Assembly: GCF_000331735.1 (NCBI RefSeq)
Contig: NC_020126.1
Location: 2,232,001-2,296,000, forward strand
Reading direction: 5' to 3'
Origin: Myxococcus stipitatus DSM 14675
Lineage (GTDB): Bacteria; Myxococcota; Myxococcia; Myxococcales; Myxococcaceae
DNA: 64,000 bases
The position numbers and the translations under genes are program-made. Shown here piece after piece: positions 53,930 through 62,700 of this stretch; within the stretch, counting starts at the first letter, position 1; each line of letters opens with the position of its first letter. The notes below the pieces were generated by a model that was given only the letters and a program-made list of their open reading frames with translations, was not told the origin of the DNA and searched no databases.

Positions 53930-55744
53930 CTACCGCCTGCGCTGGCTCGCGAGCCGATTGCGCAGGTGGACCGAGGGCGGCACATCGCGCTCGGACAGCC
54001 GCTGCGGGTCGGTGAGCTCCACGGTCAGGTCCACGCCCGTGACGGCGCGATACGCGTGGATGTAGCCCTGGATCTCCGGCCGCCAGTAGCGCGCCCAGTT
54101 CGCGGCCTGGGCCGGGTCGGTGGAGATGCTCCAGCCGCCGTAGCGCACCGAGAGCAGCACCTGCTCGCCGAAGACCCCCAGCTCGTGGAAGTGCACGGAG
54201 CTGATGTCCGTCCAGCCCTGGAGCGTCTTCATCGCATCCACCCGGTCCATCCACGGCTCGGGGTAGGGGACCATCACCCGGCCGCCGAGGAACTCGCGCA
54301 TCTCCGGGCGCGCCAACAGCCACTGCTGGATGAGCATCTCCTGCCGTGCCGTCGACGGCAGGTCCCCGAACTGGTTGTGGGCCCCTTGCGCCAGCAGGTA
54401 GTGCGTCTCCTTGAGCGCGTTGAGCACCGGGAAGCCGTCCGACACCACGGTGGTGTCGTCGTCCTTGCGGAAGAACTGCACGCAGAGGTGGAGCAGGTTG
54501 TGGAAGGCCTCCAGGAACTTGGAGCGCCGGTCCGCCGTGCGAATCCCCGCCACCGCCTTGCCGTGCAGCGTGATGCCGTATTCGTGGTCGTACTCGTACG
54601 CGCGGCGCACGACGCTCAGGCGGCGCTGCTCATCCTGGAAGTAGCCCCACAGCACGCTGTTGAGCGGCCGCAGCGGGTCGATCTCCATGTTCGCCAACGG
54701 GTCTCTCAGGCCCGGGCCGCGCACGTTCTGGAAGCGCTGGCTGATGGCGTTCACCGACTGGACCAGCATTCCCTCCTCGTGCCAGTAGTTCCAGATGAGC
54801 TCCAGGAGGAGCGGCTGGCTCAGCTTCTTCTGGAGGGCGTCGTAACAATTCGAGACGTCGTCGTCGGTCAGGTTCGCCGGCACGATGAACGGCAGCTCGG
54901 GGAACTTGTTGCGGATGAGCGCCAGGTACGGGAGCGCTTCCTCCGTGCTCCCGTTCACGTTGACCAGGTAGTCCGACCAGAGGGTGGGGAACTCCTTGTT
55001 GGGCAGCGGTCTGCCCAGTCGGCCTCCCTCCTCCACCGGGTCCAGGGTCTTGAGCATCTCCTCGAACTTCACCAACACGCCGGTGTTCACCACGAGGAAG
55101 CTCTCGGTCAACGCCCGCAGCTTCCGGAAGATGTCCACTCCGGAGAGTCGAGGGCGGTGTGTCGACGGCGGCGTGGGGGTCGAGTTGGAGCCCGGAGACT
55201 CGAAGAGCCTCGTGTCGACGAAGTTGCTGTAGTTGGTGAAGGACAGGTTGTTGGACGTCTTCCGGATGACCATCCAGAGGATGGCGTCGGTGGTGTATGG
55301 GTGCTGCGTGCGCTGCAACCCCACGCGGACGAAGTTGTCGGAGCCGTCATTCAGCGCGAGCGGCTTGATTTCGTTGATGGCCTCGCGGACCGCCTGTCGG
55401 ACATCGGGGACACCGCCGGCGAGCGCGAGCACCCGCTGCTTGGCCTCCGCGATGGAGGAGGGGTCCTCGTTGAGGTCGCGGGTGTACTCGCGCAGCGTGA
55501 CGCGCACGGTGACTTCGCGCTCCTGCGCCATGGGCGGCAGCGTCCAGGTGGTGGCGGCCTCGACGTCGGCGCCTCGGAGCTGGACCTGGCGGGGCGTGAC
55601 GGTGCCTTCGTCCACGCTCCATTCGAAGACCCGATGCGCGGCCTCGGGGTTGGGGGAATCCGCGGTGGCGGTGAGCGTCACCTGGGCGCCGGAGGGTCCT
55701 GGGGTGACGGTGGTGCGAGAGACGACGAGTGTGACGCGAGGCAT
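53930..55744 (-). CDS. Large Ig-like/helical protein of an uncharacterised module
   Basis: A 604-aa protein without a signal peptide. Residues 1-110 look like a bacterial Ig-like beta sandwich (VTLVVSRTTVTPGPSGAQVT, RVFEWSVDEGTVTP). The larger remainder is mostly alpha-helical with conserved-looking stretches (FPTLWSDYLVNVNGSTEEAL, WDY-type NYWHEEGMLVQSVNAISQRF, VPYPEPWMDRVDAMKTLQGW). A GGAGGAAG ribosome site precedes the ATG. It is the third gene in the operon, 15 nt after the metalloprotease-like gene. I recall similar proteins beside the same partners but know of no function. Confidence 0.82.
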   Translation of the reverse strand: MPRVTLVVSRTTVTPGPSGAQVTLTATADSPNPEAAHRVFEWSVDEGTVTPRQVQLRGADVEAATTWTLPPMAQEREVTVRVTLREYTRDLNEDPSSIAEAKQRVLALAGGVPDVRQAVREAINEIKPLALNDGSDNFVRVGLQRTQHPYTTDAILWMVIRKTSNNLSFTNYSNFVDTRLFESPGSNSTPTPPSTHRPRLSGVDIFRKLRALTESFLVVNTGVLVKFEEMLKTLDPVEEGGRLGRPLPNKEFPTLWSDYLVNVNGSTEEALPYLALIRNKFPELPFIVPANLTDDDVSNCYDALQKKLSQPLLLELIWNYWHEEGMLVQSVNAISQRFQNVRGPGLRDPLANMEIDPLRPLNSVLWGYFQDEQRRLSVVRRAYEYDHEYGITLHGKAVAGIRTADRRSKFLEAFHNLLHLCVQFFRKDDDTTVVSDGFPVLNALKETHYLLAQGAHNQFGDLPSTARQEMLIQQWLLARPEMREFLGGRVMVPYPEPWMDRVDAMKTLQGWTDISSVHFHELGVFGEQVLLSVRYGGWSISTDPAQAANWARYWRPEIQGYIHAYRAVTGVDLTVELTDPQRLSERDVPPSVHLRNRLASQRRR

Positions 55745-55759
55745 GTTCTTCCTCCAAAG

Positions 55760-57103
55760 CTAGATGACGGAGTTGCGCGGCAGCGCAGGCGCCTGGAGCG
55801 CCGACGCGAGAGCCCGTGACTTGGAGAGCGAGGCGCAGGTCTCGGACGCGTCGAGCGTGCTGCGCAGCGCCCAGTACTTGAGAAGCTCGGCCAGGACCTG
55901 GCTCTCCTCCTCGGGGGAGAGCACGCCATCGGCCCTGGCCTGACCGATGACCGCGAACACCAACGACGGCGGCGACTCCTGGATGCCGGAGCGCTTCTGG
56001 CGCCACTGCCGGTAGAGCGCGCCGAGCCGCGCCGGCTGCCGCTCCTGTGTCTTCAAGACCTCCGCGAGCGTGTGGCCTCGCAAGGCCGCGGGGCGGTGCT
56101 CCAGGAGGAACCGCACGAAGCGAGGCAGGCTGGCCTCGAGCAGCGCCAGCGTCTCCCGCGAGCGCTCGGACGCCCCGCGCACGGGATAGAACTCCTCCCA
56201 CAGCCGGGCCAGCCGCGCCCACTGGGGATGGGGAAACAGCTGCGCGCCCAGCTCGCAGCTCAGCTTCACGCGAATCCATGGGATGGGGTGCGGGTCGTCC
56301 GTGGTGAGCCGGAACACGAACGGCCTGGGCAGGCTCACCACCCCCATCAGTCCCACCGTGGACGTGACGCCCACGCGGGCCACGGACCAGACATCGGCGA
56401 TGACCTCTGAAATCCATCGCTCCCACAGCCCGAAGGCGAAGGCTTCCCCGAGCGTGTCGTGCGTCAGGCCGCGCAACGCCATGCGCACCGACGCGACCAG
56501 GTCGAGCAGGGCCGCGCCCTGGTGGCCCACCTCGTGGAAGAGCGAGGAGGCGAGGCTGCTGCCAATCATCCGCTCACGTGGGATGCGGATGAGGGCGGCG
56601 GGGTTGTCGCCACCGCCGGGCAGGCGGGTGCGTGCGCGCCGGATGGCGGCGCCAGGGCCTCGGGCCAGGTAGCAGATGACGGGTGGGGCGTCGTAGTAGC
56701 CGGGCAGCTCCAGCGCGTCGCGAGAGAGCACGTCCAGCCCGGCAAGCCACACGCCGCTCTCCGCCTCGCTGCGCTGGCTCAGGGCCTCGCTGAAGATGTC
56801 GAAGTGCGACAGCACGACGTTGAAGCGCAGTCGCAGGAAGGTGAAGCGCCGCTGGGCCTCCGCGGGTGGTGCCCAGCGGCCTTCTGGGCCTTCCACCCAG
56901 GCGATGTACTGGTGGAGTTGGGTCCGCAGCTCCCGGCGCCCCTGGACCAGGTAGCGCTCCACCGCGGCCTGGGCCGCCATGGAGAGCGTGGCGGCGGGCA
57001 CCATGGTCTCCGACATGGCGAAGGACTTGATGCGCTCCAGCCGGGTGAGCAGGGCGCGAGCCTCCTGCGACAACATCCAGGAGGCGAAGGAGCTGGCGGC
57101 CAT
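55760..57103 (-). CDS. Putative zinc metalloprotease-like protein (HEVGH)
   Basis: A 447-aa protein with a zincin-type motif HEVGH at 190-194 (within SSLFHEVGHQGA) and SEVIAD at 232-237, whose Glu233 and Asp237 fit a gluzincin third ligand (E-x-x-x-D). The region before it is helical, and the C-terminal part (about 380-447) contains VIGQARADGVLSPEEESQVL, similar to TerB-like/EF-type helices. No signal peptide. It starts 6 nt after the first operon gene. The proteolytic role is inferred from the motif alone. Confidence 0.83.
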   Translation of the reverse strand: MAASSFASWMLSQEARALLTRLERIKSFAMSETMVPAATLSMAAQAAVERYLVQGRRELRTQLHQYIAWVEGPEGRWAPPAEAQRRFTFLRLRFNVVLSHFDIFSEALSQRSEAESGVWLAGLDVLSRDALELPGYYDAPPVICYLARGPGAAIRRARTRLPGGGDNPAALIRIPRERMIGSSLASSLFHEVGHQGAALLDLVASVRMALRGLTHDTLGEAFAFGLWERWISEVIADVWSVARVGVTSTVGLMGVVSLPRPFVFRLTTDDPHPIPWIRVKLSCELGAQLFPHPQWARLARLWEEFYPVRGASERSRETLALLEASLPRFVRFLLEHRPAALRGHTLAEVLKTQERQPARLGALYRQWRQKRSGIQESPPSLVFAVIGQARADGVLSPEEESQVLAELLKYWALRSTLDASETCASLSKSRALASALQAPALPRNSVI

Positions 57104-57109
57104 GGCGGG

Positions 57110-57739
57110 CTAGACTCCGTGGAGGATGATCTTGTTGCCCTTGCGCACCCAGCGGCCGCTGGTCGCCGTGCCCGCGCGTGGAGGCGTGGCGGCGCCCGCG
57201 AGCCCAGGGGCATAGCGCTGGATGGCCTGCTGCATGGCCGCGCCCACCGCCTGCTGCGGCGAGGCGCCTTCCCCCGCGGAGAGCGCCGCGCGAGAGGCAT
57301 TGCCGGCGAGTCGCACGAACTGCTTGGCCACCTCGAACTCGCGGTCCTCCTGGCTCAGCCCCTCCAGCTCCAACCCGAAGGCCTGGCCCACGCGCTGGCC
57401 CAGCTTGCCGCCGACGGCGCCGCCCAGCCCGGGGAGCACCATGTTGCCGACGGCGCGACCTCCGGCGACGAGGCCCTGCTTGGCCAGGCTCTTGAGCTTC
57501 GCGCCCAGCGCCTGACCCGTGGGGCTGGACACCACCTTGCGGATGGCGGAGCCCGCCTTCTTGATGAGGCTGCCCAGGAACTGCTCGAGCTCCTGGTCAT
57601 TGCCCACCTCCAACAACTCCATGGCGAGCTCGTTCAGCTCGCTCTCGTTGAACACCTCCCCCCATTCCTCCTCGGTGTTGAACTCGAACTCGAACGACTC
57701 GTCTTCCTGCTCCTGGTAGGTACGATCCACGTCATGCAT
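57110..57739 (-). CDS. Acidic/Gly-rich small protein, first gene of the five-gene module
   Basis: A 209-aa protein. The N-terminus is very acidic (ESFEFEFNTEEEWGEVF), followed by AMELLEVGNDQELEQFLGSL, a Gly/Ala-rich hydrophobic middle (GLVAGGRAVGNMVLPGLGGA) that could insert into or pass a membrane, then GLELEGLSQEDREFEVAKQF and an alpha-helical C-terminus. The LELEGLSxEDxEFE pattern recurs, from memory, in many environmental bacteria in proteins of unknown role. It probably acts as an effector or substrate of the module. Confidence 0.82.
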   Translation of the reverse strand: MHDVDRTYQEQEDESFEFEFNTEEEWGEVFNESELNELAMELLEVGNDQELEQFLGSLIKKAGSAIRKVVSSPTGQALGAKLKSLAKQGLVAGGRAVGNMVLPGLGGAVGGKLGQRVGQAFGLELEGLSQEDREFEVAKQFVRLAGNASRAALSAGEGASPQQAVGAAMQQAIQRYAPGLAGAATPPRAGTATSGRWVRKGNKIILHGV

Positions 57740-58027
57740 GGGTCAGGTCCTCGTGTGGTGGCCCGGCAGATGTGGCCGCCGGTTGAGGAGGGCCGTAGCA
57801 GCGCGTGTGCCAGCCTTGGAGGACGCCGTGTTCCCTCTGGGCGCGAGGCCCCCCGGCGCGAAGCGCGCTTCGGTGGCGGGGGCGGGCGGGGATATCCAGC
57901 GAAGGGGGCTTCGGTGCCTGCCCCGGCAGGAGGCAGGCGGGCCTTGAACGAAGCCCGCAACCCATTCCGTCCTCGAGGCCCCGAATCGTCTACTGTGGGC
58001 GGCCTCGGAAAGGTCGGTGGTCAGTCC
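57740..58027. other. Divergent intergenic region between the five-gene module and the radical SAM gene
   Basis: 288 nt containing the promoters of both units. A hairpin with a bulge (GCGGGCCTTGAACGAAGCCCGC, 57937-57958) lies 70 nt before the radical SAM ATG. I found no RiPP-precursor-like small ORF with a credible start here. Confidence 0.5.
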
Positions 58028-59746
58028 ATGGGTGGTGGTCGTGTGCTCTCGCCAGTGCTTCTCGTCGGTGCCGGAACGGGGGAGGCCACGTGCGGCATCC
58101 TCTACCTGGCGAGCTACCTGCGCCGAGGAGGCATCGAGGCCTTCGTCCGCCTCTACGACGGTGACGAGACGCCCGCCGAGGTCGTGCGCTCGCTCGAGAG
58201 CCTGGTCCGCCGGGTGCGCCCGAAGCTGGTGGGCATCAGCCTCAAGTGGTTCCACCACGTCGACCGCGCGCTGCTCATCGCCCGGACGCTGCGGAAGATA
58301 GACCCGTCGATTCGCGTCGTCATGGGCGGCAACTCCGCGTCGTACTGGTGGCGCGAGCTGAGCACCTATGACTGCATCGACTACGTCGTCCTGGGCGACG
58401 GCGAGGTGCCGCTGCTCTCCATCTGCCAGGGCAACCCCACGCCACCCAACTGCGTGACGCGGACTCCGGATGGAAAGCCCACCCGGCTGCCCCTGGGCTA
58501 CGTGCAGGGCGCGACCAACAGCGAGGACATCTACTACTCGCACTTCGACGAGCTCTTCCTGAGCCAGATCGACTTGAACTCCTTCTCGGGCTGGGTCGCG
58601 CCGGGCAAGGGCTGCGGAGAGAACTGCCTGTATTGCGGCGGGGCCCGTGGCAACCAGAAGGCCGCCTTCGGCCGCGCGAAGCCCTTCCTGCGGGCCGAGG
58701 AGAGCGTCCGCAAGGACCACCAGGAGATTGCCTCCCGGACGTGGCAGATGCGCTACGACTTCGCGGGCAGCTCGGCGGAGTTCCTCGGGAGCACCTGGGC
58801 GGGCGTGGACCTGTCGCGCCACTGCTGCACGTACTTCCTCTGGGGCGTGCCACGCATCGAGCTGGTGGACGCGCTCGCTCGCACGTTCGAGCGCGTCTAC
58901 ATGGTGGTCGACATCGGCTGCTTCTCGGAGCAGCAGCGCCTGGAGCAGATGAAGCGCGGCCTGCTCAAGCCCTGCGCGAAGGACGCCGAACTCATCGCGC
59001 TCATCGAAGGCAGCCGCCGCCACCCGAACCTGTCCGTCGAAATCTCAGGCATCGGAGGACTGCCTTTCGCCAGCCAGGCAACGCTCGCCGAAGAGGTGAA
59101 GCTCGTGGAGCGCATCATCGACCTGGACTGCGTGATTGGCTATCAGCGGCTCGAAGCACAGCCGGGCGCGCTCGTCACCGAGCACCCCGCGCGCTTCGAC
59201 ATGGTGAGCGAGGCGAAGACCTTCACCGAGTTCCTCGACTACTTCGAGCGGCGCGAGCCGGGCGACGTGTCGGTGCCGATGATTCGCTTCAAGGACGCGA
59301 AGCTGGAGGCCGCGGTGCAGCGCACCTCCGACCAGGTGGACGCGATGGCCTGGAAGCACCGCGACACCCGGCGGAACGTGAGCGTCAACGGCCGCACCCG
59401 GCTGGTGAACACCGCCTCCGCGGCGCGGCGCTTCACCCTGGGGGACTGGTTGGGCAGCCACCGCGCGCCCGCGCGAGTCGCCGGAGAAGAAGTGACGGTC
59501 GTCCGCTCCGTGGACGGCATCACCCTGAGCTGCGCGCCCACGCTGCAACCTCGCAAGTTCTCCGACCCCGCCCTCGTGCAAGGCGAGGATGGCGCCATCC
59601 TGCTGGCGGCGCTCGGTACCTTCGCGCGACCCACCACGGTGTCGAGCGCGGTGAGTCAGCTCGGCGCCAAGGTGCGGTTGGACCCGCATTCCGCCAAGGA
59701 AGTGATTGACCATCTGGTGGATGGAAAATTCCTCCAACCCGCGTGA
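58028..59746 (+). CDS. B12-binding-like radical SAM enzyme with PqqD-like C-terminus
   Basis: A 572-aa enzyme. Residues 1-150 have a Rossmann-like cobalamin-binding arrangement (VLLVGAGTGEATCGILYLAS, LVGISLKW, VVMGGNSASYW, VVLGDGE) but without the DxHxxG motif, as in many such proteins. The radical SAM core has CxxxCxxC at C196, C200, C203 (GCGENCLYCGG). The last 60 residues (from about 512: ILLAALGTFARPTTVSSAVS, ending HLVDGKFLQP) look like a PqqD/RRE winged helix, a peptide-recognition domain in RiPP pathways. No precursor gene was found. The ATG at 58028 is used; ribosome site weak. Confidence 0.9.
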   Translation: MGGGRVLSPVLLVGAGTGEATCGILYLASYLRRGGIEAFVRLYDGDETPAEVVRSLESLVRRVRPKLVGISLKWFHHVDRALLIARTLRKIDPSIRVVMGGNSASYWWRELSTYDCIDYVVLGDGEVPLLSICQGNPTPPNCVTRTPDGKPTRLPLGYVQGATNSEDIYYSHFDELFLSQIDLNSFSGWVAPGKGCGENCLYCGGARGNQKAAFGRAKPFLRAEESVRKDHQEIASRTWQMRYDFAGSSAEFLGSTWAGVDLSRHCCTYFLWGVPRIELVDALARTFERVYMVVDIGCFSEQQRLEQMKRGLLKPCAKDAELIALIEGSRRHPNLSVEISGIGGLPFASQATLAEEVKLVERIIDLDCVIGYQRLEAQPGALVTEHPARFDMVSEAKTFTEFLDYFERREPGDVSVPMIRFKDAKLEAAVQRTSDQVDAMAWKHRDTRRNVSVNGRTRLVNTASAARRFTLGDWLGSHRAPARVAGEEVTVVRSVDGITLSCAPTLQPRKFSDPALVQGEDGAILLAALGTFARPTTVSSAVSQLGAKVRLDPHSAKEVIDHLVDGKFLQPA

Positions 59747-59795
59747 CTTGATGTGTCGTTGACGGGCGCCCACGCCCGGCGCGCAAGATGGGGAC

Positions 59796-62700
59796 ATGAA
59801 GACATTCATGTCGGGTTGGGTTTCCCTCCTCGCCGTGGCGGTGCTGTCATCCCCGAGTGACGCGGACGCCGTCAGCCGAAGCTCCGCGTCGTCCACCGTC
59901 TCCGGTCTCCCCAATGGCTCTTTCGAGACCCCCGCGCTGCCTGCCTCGCCGGGATATCAAATCGCGCCCGCGGGGTCGGGCTGGACGTTTGTGAATGGCG
60001 CGGGCCTCTCGCGCAACAACACGGCCTTCACCTCGGGCAACCCCGCCGCTCCGCAAGGCGCCCAGGTGCTGCTCCTCCAGGGTGTGGCCTCCGCTTCCCG
60101 GACCTGGAGCCTGCCCGCGGGTGCGTATGTCTTCAGCTTCATGGCGGCGCAGCGAGGCAACCTTCCCAGCACACAACAACTGGAGCTTCGGGTGGATGGC
60201 AGCCCGCGCCAGTCCTTCACCCCCACGGGAGCGACGTACCAGCGCTTCACCTCGGCGCCCCTCTTCCTGACGTCCGGCTCCCACACGGTTGCCCTGCACG
60301 GGCTCAATCCCCAGGGCACGGACAGCACGGCCTTCGTGGATGACTTCAGTGTGACGCGCGTGCGGGACGTCGCCCTCTCGGGCTTCGAGTCCCCCGCGCT
60401 GCCCGCCTCCCCGGGCTATGTCTATGCACCCGCGGGAGGGCCGTGGAGCTTCGGGCCCGGCGCGGGCCTGAGCCGCAATGCCACGGCCTTCACCGTGGGC
60501 AATCCCGTGGCGCCGGAGGGCGGTCAGGTGTTGTTCCTCCAGGGCTCGTCCTCGGCAACCCTCAATGTGGCGGTGCCGCGCGGCTACCACCGCTTCCGCC
60601 TCAAGGCGGCGCTCCGGGGCACCGACCCGACCCAGCCTCCGGCCAAGGACATCGTCATCGCGGTCAACGGGACGCAGGTGGGGCACTTCCGGCCGACGAG
60701 CACGCAGTACGTGGAGCAGGTCTCCACGGTGCTGTGGCTGGAGGCGGGCACCGTCACCGTGCGGCTGACCGGCGTGGACACGCGCCCGGGTGACCACACG
60801 GGCCTGGTGGATGACCTGCGCCTGGAGTCGGTGCACGACTGGAAGGACCCCCTGGTCTGGGGTGGCACGGTGCCCGGTCCCAGCGACGACGCCACCGTGG
60901 GCCTGGGCAGCGCCGTCTGCATGGACGGTGTCCTCACCCCCCGGAGCATCACGGTGGGCGGGGAGTTGCTGGGCGTGCAGAACCGGGACGTCGATGTCAC
61001 CACGCAGTACGTGATGGTGATGGGCGTCGGCTCGCTGCTGGAGTTGGGGCAGGAGCGCACGCCCTATCCCTCCCAGGCGACCTTCACGCTCAACGCCACG
61101 GACACCCAGCTCGACGTCATGGGCATGGGCAACAACTTCCTGGGGGCCATGGGGAGTGGAACCCTCCACCTGCACGGAGAGGAGCGGGTGAGCTGGACGC
61201 GGCTCTCGCAGAGCGTGGCGGCGGGCGCCACCGACATCTTCCTGGCGCAGCCGGTGGACTGGCGGGCCGGTGACAGCATCGTGGTCGTGTCCAGCCACAC
61301 GAACTGGAACGAGGCCGAGCAGCGCACCATCGCCACCGTGCACCCGGGCGGCACGCGGGTGACCTTGTCGAGCGCGCTCGCGTTCGCGCACTCCGGCGTG
61401 GTGAAGACGTTCGCTTCGCCCACCCGGAGCTGGACGGCGGACCTTCGCGCCGAGGTGGGCCTGCTCACCCACAACATCCTGGTGAAGGGGCACGCGACGC
61501 TCGCCAACGCCTCGGGGTTCGGCGGCCACATCATGGTCATGGGCCAGTCCCGCGCGTACGTCAGCGGCGTGGAGTTGGCCAACATGGGGCAGAAGGCGAA
61601 GCTGGCGCGGTATCCCTTCCACTGGCACATGCTGGCCGAGGTGGGGGAGGGGCAGTACTTCCGGAGCTCCAGCGTCCACCACTCCTACAACCGGGCCATC
61701 ACCATCCACGGCACGGAGAGCACGCGGGTGGAGGACAACTTCTTCTATGACCACATCGGTCATGGCGTGTTCCTGGAGGACGGCAGCGAGCGCTTCAACG
61801 TCATCAAGGGCAACGTGACGCTGCTCACGCGCAGGCCCAAGGTGGGCGAGGCCGTCACCCCGTCCGACAACGAGCTGGATGTCATCCAGAACCGCACGCC
61901 GGCGAGCTATTGGATCACCAACCCGGAGAACACCTTCGAGGACAACGTCGCGGCGGGCACCCAGGGCACGGGCTTCTGGTTCGCGTTCCCCACGAAGCCC
62001 ATGGGGGCCTCCGAGAACCACCCGCGCTTCAGGGACCTGAAGCCCGACTCCCGGCCGCTCATCTCCTTCAAGGGCAACAGCGCCCACAGCACCATGTCCG
62101 GGTTCGACGTCTTCGACAGGCTGTCCTCCGGCCACTCCATCGTGCCCAACTGGGGCTGGAACGACGCGAGCCCGCACGTCATCGAGGACAGCACCTGGTA
62201 CGCGAACTCGCTGGGCATCTACACCGGCATCGGCGCGGGAGGGCCGACCGAGAACCTCATCTTCCGGAACAACGTCCTGGTCGACAACGTGGTGGGCTCC
62301 ATGCTGGCCAGCTACAGCGTCGTCGAGCAGAGCGTGTTCGTGGCGGACTCGGGAGCGAGCCTCCTCCCCGGCAGCGTCGAGCGCTTCGCCTACCGCGTGT
62401 ATGACGGCGCGGGCCAGGTGCGCGACTCCCACTTCATCGGCTGGGATGCCGCCAACGCGAACCTCCTCATCAACACGGGCGCGGCCACCAAGCACCCCAA
62501 CCACGTGTTCACGAACAACACGGTGGCGCCCGCGGGGCCGCCGCGCATCCGCCTGGAGAACTTTGATATCCCGCCGACAAAGGACACGCACGCCAACCAC
62601 CCCGGGCATCCGCGCTACTGGTCCATCGCGGTGCGCGACGTCACGGGCGGCGTCAGCGGAAAGCCCAACACGACGATTGTCTCCAGCCACCCGTTCATGC

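Noticed and set aside
56459..58027. Long upstream extension of the radical SAM frame
   Set aside because: It is antisense to the HEVGH and acidic-protein genes and encodes no conserved sequence; homology starts near 58028.
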